Part shown: one piece after another, positions 30,972-42,693 of the stretch
Numbering within the stretch: the first letter of the stretch is position 1
How the letters are laid out: each line of letters starts with the position of its first letter
Assembly (NCBI RefSeq): GCF_036711975.1
Contig: NC_091976.1
Coordinates: forward strand, 33,356,001 to 33,420,000
DNA from: Onthophagus taurus
Lineage: Eukaryota > Arthropoda > Insecta > Coleoptera > Scarabaeidae
Reading direction: 5' to 3'
DNA length: 64,000 nucleotides
Position numbers and translations under genes: made by a program
The notes under the pieces: model-generated
What the model was told of the DNA's origin: nothing
Database searches by the model: none
Seen by the model: only the letters and a program-made list of their open reading frames with translations

Positions 30972-32836
30972 CCCTTTGTGTCCCAAGAAGTCAAACATTT
31001 TGAAACTTTGTGACAGAATCAGACAGAATTAAAACGCTATCAAAATACACTCAGTAAAGGCCTTTGGAATAAAATTTTAGCAAAATATGCAATCCCCCTA
31101 TTTTCGCATAGTCTAAATGTCAAAAAAGATGCTAATTCAAAAATTCGTGGAAACCGTGTTTATTGAAATTAAGAAATAAAACTTATTTTAAATTGAAGCT
31201 TTCTGTTTAAATCGATGTATAACAATCGATGGGTTGAATTAAAAAAATATTGAGAAAAAGAGTATTGAGTTAAAACTAACATTTTGTATAACCTAAAAGT
31301 GTCAAAAAAGATGCTAATTTAAAAATTCCTGGAAGCCGTATTTATTGAAATTAAGGAATGAAACTTATTCTAAATTAAAGCTCAAAGCTTTCTTTTTAGA
31401 ATGATGTATAATAATTGTTGGGTTGGATTGGAAAAATATTGACAAAAAACATGTTGAAATAAAACTTACATTTTCGTATAACCTAAAAGTGTCAAAAAAA
31501 ATGCTAATTTAAAAATTCCTGGAAGCCGTATTTATTGAAATTAAGGAATGAAACTTATTTTAAATTAAAGCTCAAAGCTTTCTCTTGAAAATGATGTATA
31601 ATAATTGTTGGGTTGGATTGGAAAAATATAGAGAAAAAAAATTTTGAAACAAAACTTACATTTTCGAATAACCTAAAAATGTTAAAAAGATGCTAATTTA
31701 AAAATTCCTGTAAGCCGTATTTATTGAAATTAAGGAATGAAACTTATTTTTAATTAAAGCTCAAAGCTTTCTCTTGAAAATGATGTATAATAATAGTTGG
31801 GTTGGATTGGAAAAATATAGAGAAAAAAAAAGTTGAAATAAAACTTACATTTTCGTATAACCTAAGAGTGTCAAAAAAGATGCTAATTTAAAAATTCCTG
31901 GAAGCCGTATTTATTGAAATTAAAGAATGAAACTTATTTTAAATCAAAGCTCAAAGCTTTCTCTTTAAAATGATGTATAATAATTGTTGGGTTGGATTGG
32001 AAAAATATAGAGAAAAAAAAAGTTGAAATAAAACTTACATTTTCGTATAACCTAAGAGTGTCAAAAAAGATGCTAATTTAAAAATTCCTGGAAGCCGTAT
32101 TTATTGAAATTAAAGAATGAAACTTATTTTAAATCAAAGCTCAAAGCTTTCTCTTTAAAATGATGTATAATAATTGTTGGGTTGGATTGGAAAAATATAG
32201 AGAAAAAAAAAGTTGAAATAAAACTTACATTTTCGTATAACCTAAGAGTGTCAAAAAAGATGCTAATTTAAAAATTCCTGGAAGCCGTATTTATTGAAAT
32301 TAAAGAATGAAACTTATTTTAAATCAAAGCTCAAAGCTTTCTCTTTAAAATGATGTATAATAATTGTTGGGTTGGATTGGAAAAATATAGAGAAAAAAAA
32401 AGTTGAAATAAAACTTACATTTTCGTATAACCTAAGAGTGTCAAAAAAGATGCTAATTTAAAAATTCCTGGAAGCCGTATTTATTGAAATTAAGGAATGA
32501 GACTTATTTTAAATTTAAGCTCAATGTTTTCTTTTTAAAATGATCTGTAATAATCACACCTAATAACCATTTATCAAAGAAATACCTTTTTGAACAACAA
32601 AATTCAACAGCACCACTTTTCACCAAACTTCTAACCTCACATCTGGATGAATAAGTTTAAAGTGTACCTGAAAATCCTACAGTGCGGATTGCGACGTTTT
32701 TTATACAGATTCTCTCTTGTATACACTTGTATAGTAGAAAGTACCGACAGCTTTAAATGCGCCGAATAGATAACTACAGTTTAAAATGAGTGTTTAAAAT
32801 TACTGGTACTTTAAAGTACCGTCGGGACACAAAGGG
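30972..32836. mobile_element. TTAA element with 13-bp terminal repeats carrying a satellite array
   Basis: The perfect inverted termini CCCTTTGTGTCCC (30972-30984) and GGGACACAAAGGG (32824-32836) are flanked by TTAA (30968-30971 and 32837-32840), as in piggyBac-type elements (TTAA, CCC...GGG). The homologous locus at 37.63 kb reads GGTTCC-TTAA-ATATCC (on the complement), with a single TTAA and no insert. This is direct evidence of a precise insertion. There is no transposase; about 1.4 kb of the 1.87 kb is a 190-bp tandem array. Confidence 0.82.
31120..32560. repeat. 190-bp tandem array, about 7.5 copies
   Basis: The landmark TTCCTGGAAGCCGTATTTAT recurs every 190 bp (31329, 31519, 31709 with T for G, 31899, 32089, 32279, 32469). 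Copies from about 31800 to 32450 are almost identical and earlier ones are diverged, so expansion was recent at the right side. An inner AAAGCTCAAAGCTTT palindrome occurs in most copies. Confidence 0.92.
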
Positions 32837-32840
32837 TTAA

Positions 32841-33420
32841 ATATCCTATGATGCAAATGGGTTAAGTTATTATGATTTAATACAAAAAATTAAATAATAA
32901 AGTTCTTATAATCAATTTTAAGTTTAATAACTTTACAGATTCACAATTATTTGACTTTTAAACGTCAAATTGACAATTAAACGTCAATATCGTTAAAAAT
33001 CTAGATCTCAAAAACTCAAAAATCAGGTAATTTTATGTAAAAAATCTTATGGAAATACTAAAATTAGCGAAAAATATTACTATAAATCAAAAAATTTATG
33101 AAAAAACTGGTATGAAATATGCGATATCAAAAGTTTTTCAAAAATTTAGGTTGGTACCATTTTTGTTGTGGTTTTTAAGAATGTCAAAGTGACGTTTAAC
33201 GTTACGATGACATTTGTATGTCAAAATTATTAAAAAAATCAAAAACGGTTAGAAATAGAACGAGAAAAATAAAATATCAATAAGAATGTTGGATGGAAAA
33301 CTATAGCATTTATCAAATTTATCAGAATGAAATAATTAACACCATTATTGTAAAATGATCTGTACAAAAAATATTTGACTTTTAAACGTCAACTTGACAA
33401 TTAAACGTCAAACTAACACT
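32841..33420 (-). repeat. Left arm of large inverted repeat, proximal part
   Basis: It is complementary to 37066-37629 over about 570 bp with roughly 90% identity (for example GGTATGAAATAT, AGGTTGGTACCATTTTTGTT, GACGTTTAACGTTACGATGA). The arms enclose 3.6 kb containing a unique region and the 131-bp palindromic array. Confidence 0.85.
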
Positions 33421-33600
33421 AGACCTAGAACTAGAAAGTTTCAGGTTTGCACGGCTAAACCGTCTGACGACGAATATTAAACCCGAAACTTTCTAGTTCT
33501 AGGTAGAACTAACACTAGACCTAGAACTAGAATCATTCATTAGTCTTGAGAGACGCACGGCTAAACCCGAATGTTTCTAGATTTAGTGTTAGTTCTAGTT
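33400..33600. repeat. CTAG palindromic repeats at the inner edge of the left arm
   Basis: About two units: CTAACACTAGACCTAGAACT, AACCCGAAACTTTCTAG, AGACGCACGGCTAAACCCG. Confidence 0.75.
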
Positions 33601-33617
33601 TTAATTATTATTCAGCT

Positions 33618-33680
33618 GTGACGTCACAAACGGGCCTTCAAACTGTGTCCTCTTAGATTCTACCGTCCTTGGTATAAATA
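33618..33680 (+). promoter_or_regulatory. CRE palindrome and TATA box, possible core promoter
   Basis: GTGACGTCAC (33618-33627) is a perfect CREB/ATF site, and TATAAATA lies 46 bp downstream (33673-33680). If used, transcription would start near 33705. No obvious coding region follows, so this could be an enhancer or a non-coding promoter. Confidence 0.25.
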
Positions 33681-35745
33681 CTAATAATCTGAACGAGAAC
33701 GGGTAGTTGTCTGAATAAATGCGCATTGATATTATTGATATAACAGACTCTTCTTTCCCCGCATTAATCCGTTAAATCGAGGTTTAACGGTATTAAAATT
33801 TTTTTGCAAAATCTTAGCGTAAACAATGGTTAATAAGGGGCTCATCGAAAAAGTACATCGGCTTCGAGGACGAAGCGACCTTCTCTTAATGTCGAGTGAA
33901 GTCGGTGCGTGCGAGCGCGAAAGGAAAATCACTCAATCAATTAAGACGTCGGGTAATTATGGACGCGGCATTAAAATACCGATTAAATTTCTTAGATAGG
34001 TTAATTAGAAAAACGTCGCCGTCGTTCCGAGAAAAAATAGAAGAATTTAATTTTTAAGTTTGATTGCTTAATACTTATATTAAACGGGTATGCCTTCTCC
34101 CGAAGTGTCATCTTTAAGAAGACATAATCGCCCCGGCGCGAATTCTCCTAAAGTCGACGAAATTTATCTGAATAAGCCGGGTCTCTGTTCGATAATCGGA
34201 GATTTTTCGAGAAGCTGATTATGCTTTTTCGAGCTCCTAAATTTGGATCAGCCCTCACATACGATTACAATAAATCCGCGGTTTATGTACCCCGTTTAGT
34301 TGTGTATTTATATAGTCGGTAAGAAAAACGGAAACGTTCAAGACATCGCGAACGTTGTTTAGAAGCCGTCCCATTTCTCTTTAATATTCATGGGGATGGC
34401 GCGGTCGGCAAATTAATCGAATTTGTTGTTTGCACGTCGGCTCTGTCGTTGCAACACCGCCGAGGACACATAAATTCCAACGAACGTCCAGACTCGTCCT
34501 GCTGTTATTTACCTTATTTGACACGTTTGCGACGGTTTTATCCATTAATTAATCCGTGAAAAAAAAAAAAATTCTAATTTTATTCGAGCTTTAAACACAT
34601 TTTTTATACTTAATTATATTTTAATTATTAATTTAAATTTGTAATGGACAAAAATTACAATTCGTTGACACCTATTTACAAGATGACAACCTAAAGTTTA
34701 TAATTTTTTCTTTTCCTGTTAGAATAAATTTGTTTCAATAAATTTCGTCTACGTTCAAAATATTTAGGTTCTTCAAACAGACTTTAAAGCCAAATTTGAT
34801 GATATGTTAATGAATAATCTTTAAAAGCAAAAAATTAGGTGAAAAATACACGTTGATTAATGAACGTATCCTATTCACTGTCATTTTGACAACTGTCACT
34901 GCCAAATTTTAAAACTGTCAATTAATCAATGATGTAAGAGCATTATTAAATAATCACATTATTTATATTCTATATTTGGTATAAAAAATGTTTTAATTCA
35001 AGCTTAATTCTTAATTATATAGATTTAAGTCATTAAGTGAAATGAAGAAGACTTGTTGGAATTTGGAATTTAGGTACACACGATCCCACTTATATTCGAT
35101 TAAAATTTATCGGAAAAATTATTAGGATGGCGTAAGAAACTATTTTTTCCTCCTATCGAAACTCTCATTAGTTTAATCGTGATTAAATAGTTGAAACGCT
35201 TAACTTAAAAAATACGGCCTTTAAGTTTTGGAAACCCAAATAATTTCAAACTTTCTTAAAAAAAATTTTTTCTCCATCTTTTTTTATAAATTTCTTAAAA
35301 TAATCGGATTTAATATAAAAATCGTTAATTATAACATGGTGAATTAATAAGAAGATGCCTGTACAAGAGGGGAAACGGCTTGGAAGTTTTTCTGAGGTCG
35401 CCCTGGTTTATTTGTCAAATCCTTATTTATGGGCGGCCGCGATAATGAACCTTCTTGCCTCTAAAATAATGCGATTGTTGTCCCGCGTCTTCTAGCTTGG
35501 AAAGACCGAAGAGAGGAGAAGAGAAACCCCCCTCGACAGAAGCCCGACAGACGACCTTTAATGCTGAGTAATTTAGTAAATGCGGGATTACGTCGGGTTA
35601 GTTCTTACGCAGCGTATAAATTCAAATTTGCCATCCTCGGCAAAAAAAAATATTTTTATTTTTTTTTTTTTAATAAAAAATGTGATAATAAATTTTAAAA
35701 CAGTCAACATCAAATTTTATTCATTTTTAATACATTGCAACTAAA
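33681..35745. other. Unique non-coding region with conserved-looking patches
   Basis: There is no gene. GC-richer, non-repetitive patches lie at 33830-34020, 34090-34290, 34340-34540 and 35370-35640, separated by AT-rich DNA. Their complexity and lack of repeats suggest cis-regulatory modules, presumably for dachsous, but no specific site was recognised. Confidence 0.35.
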
Positions 35746-37065
35746 ACTAGAGTAATACTAGCATCAGAACTAACAATACACTTAGAACTAGAAACAATGT
35801 CTCTAGTTCTACGAATGTGAAAATGTACCACATTCTAGCATTGAATAACAATTAAAACTAGAACTAACAGTAGACCTAGAACTAGAATCATTTGGGTTTA
35901 GCCGCACGTCTCTAAAGACGGCTAAACCCGAATGATTCTAGTTCTAGGTATAGTGTTAGTTCTAGTTTAACACTAAAACTGTTACTATGCAAAACTAACA
36001 CTATACCTAGAACTAGAATCATTTGGGTTTAGCCGCACGTCTCTAAAGACGGCTAAACCCGAATGATTCTAGTTCTAGGTCTAGTGTTAGTTCTAGTTTA
36101 ACACTAAAACTGTTACTATGCAAAACTAACACTATACCTAGAACTAGAATCATTTGGGTTTAGCCGCACGTCTCTAAAGACGGCTAAACCCGAATGATTC
36201 TAGTTCTAGATATAGTGTTAGTTCTAGTTTAACACTAAAACTGTTACTATGCAAAACTAACACTATACCTAGAACTAGAATCATTTGGGTTTAGCCGCAC
36301 GTCTCTAAAGACGGCTAAACCCGAATGATTCTAGTTCTAGGTATAGTGTTAGTTCTAGTTTAACACTAAAACTGTTACTATGCAAAACTAACACTATACC
36401 TAGAACTAGAATCATTTGGGTTTAGCCGCACGTCTCTAAAGACGGCTAAACCCGAATGATTCTAGTTCTAGGTATAATGTTAGTTTTAGTTTTACACTAG
36501 CATTGTTACTATGTAGAACTAACATTATACATAAAACTAGAATCATTTGAGTTTAGCAGTACATCTCTAAAGATGGCTAAACCCGAATGATTCTAGTTCT
36601 AGGTCTAGTGTTAGTTCTAGTTTAACACTAAAACTGTTACTATGCAAAACTAACACTATACCTAGAACTAGAATCATTTGGGTTTAGCCGCACGTCTCTA
36701 AAGACGGCTAAACCCGAATGATTCTAGTTCTAGGTATAGTGTTAGTTCTAGTTTAACACTAAAACTGTTACTATGCAAAACTAACACTATACCTAGAACT
36801 AGAATCATTTGGGTTTAGCCGCACGTCTCTAAAGACGGCTAAACCCGAATGATTCTAGTTCTAGGTATAATGTTAGTTTTAGTTTTACACTAGCATTGTT
36901 ACTATGTAGAACTAACATTATACATAAAACTAGAATCATTTGAGTTTAGCAGTACATCTCTAAAGATGGCTAAACCCGAATGATTCTAGTTCTAGGTCTA
37001 GTGTTAGTTCTAGTTTTACACTAGCACTGTTACTCATTTGGATTTAGCCGCACGTCTCTAAAGAT
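35746..37065. repeat. 131-bp palindromic satellite array (CTAG family), about nine copies
   Basis: The unit recurs every 131 bp (GTTACTATGC at 35981, 36112 and 36243). Each unit is a near-perfect palindrome: CTAGAACTAGAATCATT, GGGTTTAGCCG, a short loop with CGTCT/AGACG, then CGGCTAAACCC and AATGATTCTAGTTCTAG. Two units (about 36480-36590 and 36870-36980) are a diverged variant (AGTTTAGCAGTACATC) at a spacing of about 393 bp, showing a higher-order repeat of three. Confidence 0.93.
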
Positions 37066-37910
37066 GTTGACGCTTAATTGTCAAGTTGACGTTTAAAAGT
37101 AAAAAATTTACTTTTTGTACAGATCATTTTACAATAATGGTGTTAATTATTTCATTCTGATAATTTGATAAATGCTATAGTTTTCCATCTAACTTTCTTA
37201 TTGATATTTTATTTTCTTGTTCTATTTATAACCGTCTTTGATTTTTTTAATATTTTTGACATACAAATGTCATCGTAACGTTAAACGTCACTTTGACATT
37301 TTTAAAAACCACAACAAAAATGGTACCAACCTAAATTTTTGGAAAACTTTTGATATTGAATATTTCATACCAGTTTTTTTATAACTTTTTTGATTTATAG
37401 TAATATTTTTCGCTAATTTTAGTATTTCCATAAGATCTTTTACATAAAATTAACTGATTTTTGAGATCTAGATTTTTAACAATATTGACGTTTAATTGTC
37501 AAATTGACGTTTAAAAGTCAAATAATTGTGAGTGTAAAATTATTAAACTTAAAATTGGTTATAAAAACTTGATTATTTAATTTTTTGTATTAAATCATAA
37601 TAACTTAACGCATTTGCATCATAGGATATTTAAGGAACCATGTCTGTGTTAGTTCTATAAAAATATACAACAATCTAAACCAAAATAATCAATTACTTCC
37701 ATTTTTTGATTTTTTTCAAAATTATTGACAACATTCCATTTAATTATTTTAACTTATTTTCTCCTTATTAAGTATCCTCAAGATGTTTTTTGACGATTAA
37801 AACAATTTTGACACACACCAACAACCTTTTTCTACTATTGAATTATCCTATTGAAGTGTCACAGAGATATTTTAAACCATTTAGAGCCATTTTGAGCTAA
37901 AATTATCTAT
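37066..37910 (+). repeat. Right arm of large inverted repeat (contains empty TTAA site)
   Basis: It complements 32841-33420 (via 37066-37629) and 30450-30725 (via 37655-37910). At 37630-37633 a single TTAA marks the uninterrupted form of the site occupied at 30968-32840 in the left arm. Confidence 0.85.
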
Positions 37911-38648
37911 ATAAATCGATTTAGCTATCAAAATTTCTTTTTAATTCTAAATGAAGTTTATTTTTCGTAACCACGATGTACATTTATTATGTATGATGAT
38001 AAACAATGAGTGCGACCGGGAATGGAAACGTAAAAGCAACAATCTGGCTTCTTGGGTAGCTTTCTGGTAGTAATAGTAATAAATCGCATAACTGTATTTC
38101 TATTTTGTTGAGTATAGAAACTCGGCGTTCTGGTATTTAGGCTTCGGAATTCGTCACAGAAATTTACAGAAAATCAAAGACCTACTATGTACGACTCGCG
38201 TCTAGAATAACAGAGAATGGTTATCGATCGTATGGAATTAGCGATTACTTGGAAATTACACCTAACAAAAACTGGTAATAATAAGTGGTAATAAAAGCTT
38301 GCGGTTAGATATTAAATATTATGAGAAAATGTTAATCGTATAGATATAAACCCATTCGCCTTAAATTATTCATCAATTACCAACACTTTATCTTTAAAAA
38401 ATTTTTTATGTTAGTGAACAAAAATAAATTATCTGTTATTCTTATCATAGAAAAAAATTATATATATATATAGTTATCATAGCCATATAACTTTGGTTTT
38501 CAAATATATATAGAATATATATAGAAGTTAATGACAACTCGTTGTAACGGAGATCCCATGGTTGCTCACAGATCATAGATGACATCATAATGTCATGCAA
38601 ATTTTCGCAGCATGATGTTAAAAAAGGGGTTCGTCGCTTATCCATCAT
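37911..38648. other. AT-rich non-coding region
   Basis: Nothing is recognised apart from a TA-rich microsatellite near 38459-38522 and a moderately complex stretch at 38000-38250. Confidence 0.4.
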
Positions 38649-39490
38649 TTGGGTTACCACAACTTACCGCGAATATGGATTCAGAAAATTCTGTTTTTTT
38701 TTGTTGAACCTGAAAAAAAAAAGTTTTTTATTTGGGGGGATTTGAGGGGGCGTTTCAATTTCGTCCCTTTCGTCCCCACTGTCGCATACATTACCCCGTC
38801 GGGTCCTTCGCGGAGAGTAACGCGACAGTCGCCAAATAGACAAGACAATAGGGCCGGGGGCCCCTCAGCCGTTTGGACAATGGCCCGTTCCCGGTCTCCG
38901 CTTTCAAACTTGCCGCCGCCGTCGCGGCCTCCGTCTTCTTTCCTCATCCCTCGCCCTTCCATTCTCCTCTTGGGGCCTTCGAGTTGTGTCCCCCCCTTGT
39001 CTTGCGAAGCCGAACGGAGCGGGGCCTTCTCCTCGCGTACGTGCGGCCGCGCGTGTGTGTGTGTGTGTTGGCCGGGACAGGTTACAGAGGCGCGGCGGGA
39101 GGCAGCTTGGAATGCTGAGAGGGCATTGCAGTCGCCTTTTGCCAGTCAGTCCAACTGAAGAGACGCAGCGGGAACGACGCGACGCGCGCGACCTCTCGTT
39201 CCGATTTTGAAAACCGGAGGATTTGGGCGAGTTTTTCGGCGACTCCGAATGCGTTGAGGGAGATTATTGTGCCGCGTCGTTGAATTTTCTTTTATGTGAA
39301 GTGATTATTTTTGAATTTGGTTCTTTTTTGTTCGCGAATTGTTTATGTAAACGCGTGTATGTACGCGGACATAAGACGTGCTGCGGTGCTTCTTCTTCTA
39401 CATGTGTTGAAGCTCGCAGAGGATATTCTAATTACATGTTAGGGTTCCGAGTTCGGAAGCCTCTTCGTCTTGGGAAGAACTAAAGTATAA
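38649..39490 (+). promoter_or_regulatory. GC-rich block, candidate dachsous promoter and 5' UTR exon
   Basis: This is the most GC- and CpG-rich part of the window, 3.2 kb upstream of the dachsous start codon and on the right side. An initiator-like TCAGTC at 39146-39151 (A at 39148) is followed at +28 by CGACG, a partial downstream promoter element, with AACG just before it at the MTE position; there is no TATA. A (GT)n run (39052-39067) precedes it. The chance open frames here (up to 169 codons) lack ATG-context or similarity support. The donor ending the 5' UTR exon could not be fixed. Confidence 0.4.
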
Positions 39491-40364
39491 AAGGTAGATT
39501 TTATGATTTAAAATAAAATCGCGATTAAAATTATTAAAAAGGATTTAAAAGATTTTCGTTTTTTAATTCGAGATGTTTTCAAGGTGAATAGTATATTTTT
39601 GTTCTACTCATTAGCCCTACGGTTCTTTTGGAGGGTAAAACTGTAGGTAGAAAAACGTTACCTATAGGGCCAGGTAACTACTACTAGACTTGGAGGTTCT
39701 AAGTAACCTTCGGTTGGCAACACCTTCGGGGCCCCCGAAAGCAATTATCCCTGGACTATTGCCCGTAAGGTCCTCGAGAGATGAAACTGGAAACTCCTTA
39801 TTAAGCGCAATAAACATTTGAGGAAATCGCGGCGATAATTACGATATCTCGACTCGAGCGCCTTTAATTATCAAAGATAAAACGACGATTCGGCGGCCAC
39901 AATGGGGCCCCCATAAATAATCGTAAATAGATTCGTGTCGTGTATAATTAAGTGGCGCGGTCTCCCGGTCGCGTAATAAAACCCATCATAATAATCCCGT
40001 AGATTGAATAACATCGGAAACGAACTGATTTATCGTTACTTTTCGTTTTAAAAACTCCTACCAGGTCTTACTTTAATCGATTGTGACACAATCCCAAAGT
40101 GACACCATTTCGATCGATTAATTACGACAAACGGTAATTGAAAATATCCCCTCGGGTAATTATTCCTGCATATTAATAAGAAACTCGCCAACAGATGGTG
40201 TATTAATAGGCGGATAAACTTTTCCGATTTTTAATTAATACATTCGAAGACTACTTTTATTACTCAAGAAATTCTTATTTGTATAATAACATCTTTATTT
40301 AAATGATCCCAACTCATTATCTTGTCAATTTAGGTAGCCGCGAGCGATCTTTGCAATATTATTA
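39491..40364. other. Unique non-coding region, probable 5' intron of dachsous
   Basis: Moderately complex sequence without a gene or recognisable repeat. Patches at 39600-39780 and 39830-40140 are GC-richer than the surroundings. Confidence 0.35.
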
Positions 40365-42490
40365 ATATATTAACTAATTTAGACTGCATATGGTTTTAAT
40401 TGAAACAACCTCAAGCTTAATAAAACAACATCATAGATGTGTTATGAGATTCTATGATGTGTTATAAATTATCGCCTATTGTCGATATGTTAAGTAATTT
40501 AGATGAGATATGGTATAAGTAACCTTAGAGATATAAAACAATATCATACAATCATCGCTTTAGATTTAACCGAGGTCCCTATCGGCTGAGGTGATGTAAT
40601 ACGTTATAAATTGTAGTTGTATTTTAATACATCAACTAATTTTGCGGAGATATGATATTAATTGAAGCTCTTAGGTTACAACCAACCTCACAATAACAAA
40701 ACAATATTATATAAATCGTTTTACATTTAACTGAGGTTCATTTTGGTTTAGCTGGTATAGTATGTTATAAATTGTAGCGCCTCGTCCTCAAGTGACCTCG
40801 GCGCTTTAATATATCAACTAATTTAACGAGGATATAGTATTAATTGAAATGAGTAGATTTTCGACAAAACAATATCATATAAAATCGTTTTACATTTAAC
40901 TGAGGTTCATTTCGAATGTAATACGTTAAAAATTGTAGCGCCTCGCCCGCAAGCGACCTCGGCGCTTTAATATATCAACTAATTTTGCGGAGATATGATA
41001 TTAATTGAAGCTCTTAGGTTACAACCAACCTCACAATAACAAAACAATATCATATAAATCGTTTTACATTTAACTGAGGTTCATTTCGGTTGAGGGGATG
41101 TAATACGTTATAAATTGTAGCATTAATATATCACCTAATTTTGCGGAGATATGATATTAATTGAAGTTCGTAGGTTACAAGCAAACACATTAATAAAACA
41201 ATATCATATAATCATCGTTTTATGTTTAACCGAGGTCCTTTTCGGTTTAGCTGGTGTAATATGTTATAAATTGTAGCGTCTCGCCTGCAAGCGATCTCGG
41301 CGCTTTAATATATCAACTAATTTAACGGGGATATAGTATTAATTGAAATGAGTAGATTTTAAGCAACCTCACCTTAACAAAACAATATCATATAAAAATC
41401 GTTTTTCATTTAACTGAGGTTCATTTCGGATGCAATACGTTATAAATTGTAGTGCCTCGCCCGCAAGCGACCTCGGCGCTTTAATATATCAACTAATTTA
41501 ACGGAGCTATAGTATTAATTGAAATGAGTAGATTTTAAGCAACCTCACCTTAACAAAACAATATCATATAAAAATCGTTTTACATTTAACTGAGGTTCAT
41601 TTCGGATGTAATACGTTGTAAATTGTAGCGCCTCGTCCGCAAGCGACCTCGGCGCTTTAATATATCAACTAATTTAACGGGGATATAGTATTAATTGAAA
41701 TGAGTAGATTTTAAGCAACCTCACCTTAACAAAACAATATCATATAAAAACCGTTTTACATTTAACTGAGGTTTATTTCGGATGTAATACGTTAGAAATT
41801 GTAGCGCCTCGCTCGCAAGCGACCTCGGCGCTTTAATATATCAACTAATTTAACGGGGATATAGTATTAATTGAAATGAGTAGATTTTAAGCAACCTCAC
41901 CTTAACAAAACAATATCATATAAAAATCGTTTTTCACTTAACTGAGGTTCATTTCGGATGCAATACGTTAAAAATTGTAGCGCCTCGCCCGCAAGCGACC
42001 TCGGCGTTTTAATATATCAACTAATGTTGCGGAGATATGATATTAATTGAAGTTCTTCGATTACAAGCAAACTCACATTCATAAAACAACATCATATAAT
42101 CATCGTTTTATGTTTATCCGAGGTCCTTTTCGGTTTAGGTGGTGTAATATGTTATAAATTGTTGTTGTTCTTTAATATATCAACTAATTTAGCGAGAATA
42201 TGGTATTAATTGAAGCAACCTCACCCTAACAAAACATTATCATACAATATCAACAATAATCATCATTTCAAGTTCAGCCGAGGTTCTTCTTTTGGTTGAA
42301 GTGGTGAAATATATTATAAATTGTAGCCCCTCGGCCGCAAATAATTTCGGTGATTTAATATATTAATTAATTTAGATGGGAAATGTCTAATATTTTATTG
42401 TCTTAATAAAACAATATCATAAAATCATCGATTTTAGGTTTAATCGAGATCCTGTTCGGCTAAAATGTTATAAATTGTAGTAACGCAAAA
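40365..42490. repeat. 176-bp tandem array with GC-rich hairpin, about 12 copies
   Basis: The period is about 176 bp (GGCGCTTTAATATATC near 41473, 41649 and 41825). Most copies carry AGCGCCTCGCCCGCAAGCGA followed by CCTCGGCGCT, in which AGCGCC pairs with GGCGCT and TCG with CGA, a GC hairpin in otherwise AT-rich DNA. Outer copies are degenerate and some lack the hairpin. The array ends 160 bp before the dachsous coding exon. Confidence 0.9.
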
Positions 42491-42651
42491 ATTGATCAAT
42501 AAAATTTATTAAACACACCTTGAAACTACATTAACAACGATTTATCGTAATTAACTTTCGAAATTAATTATTATCTAATTATAAATCTAAAGATACTAAA
42601 GTTCCGTTATTAAAAATGTTTAGTTATTTTAATTTTAATTTCAATTACAGG

Positions 42652-42672
42652 ATGGGAGCGCCTCCGCGATAA
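42652..42672 (+). other. Short upstream ORF in dachsous leader
   Basis: Just after a splice acceptor (TTTCAATTACAG, ending 42650) an ATG opens a six-codon frame (MGAPPR, stop TAA), ending 21 nt before the dachsous start. It could reduce translation of the main frame. Context is moderate. Confidence 0.4.
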
Positions 42673-42693
42673 TCCGCCAGAAAAGTGTCGAAG

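Noticed and set aside
35746-37065. CRISPR-like array
   Set aside because: Regular spacing, but units are palindromic head to tail without unique spacers, and the DNA is eukaryotic.
38649-39483. Overlapping open frames of up to 169 codons in the GC-rich block
   Set aside because: Several frames on both strands are open at once because the region is GC-rich; no start context, domain or codon preference supports any. It fits a promoter and 5' UTR better.
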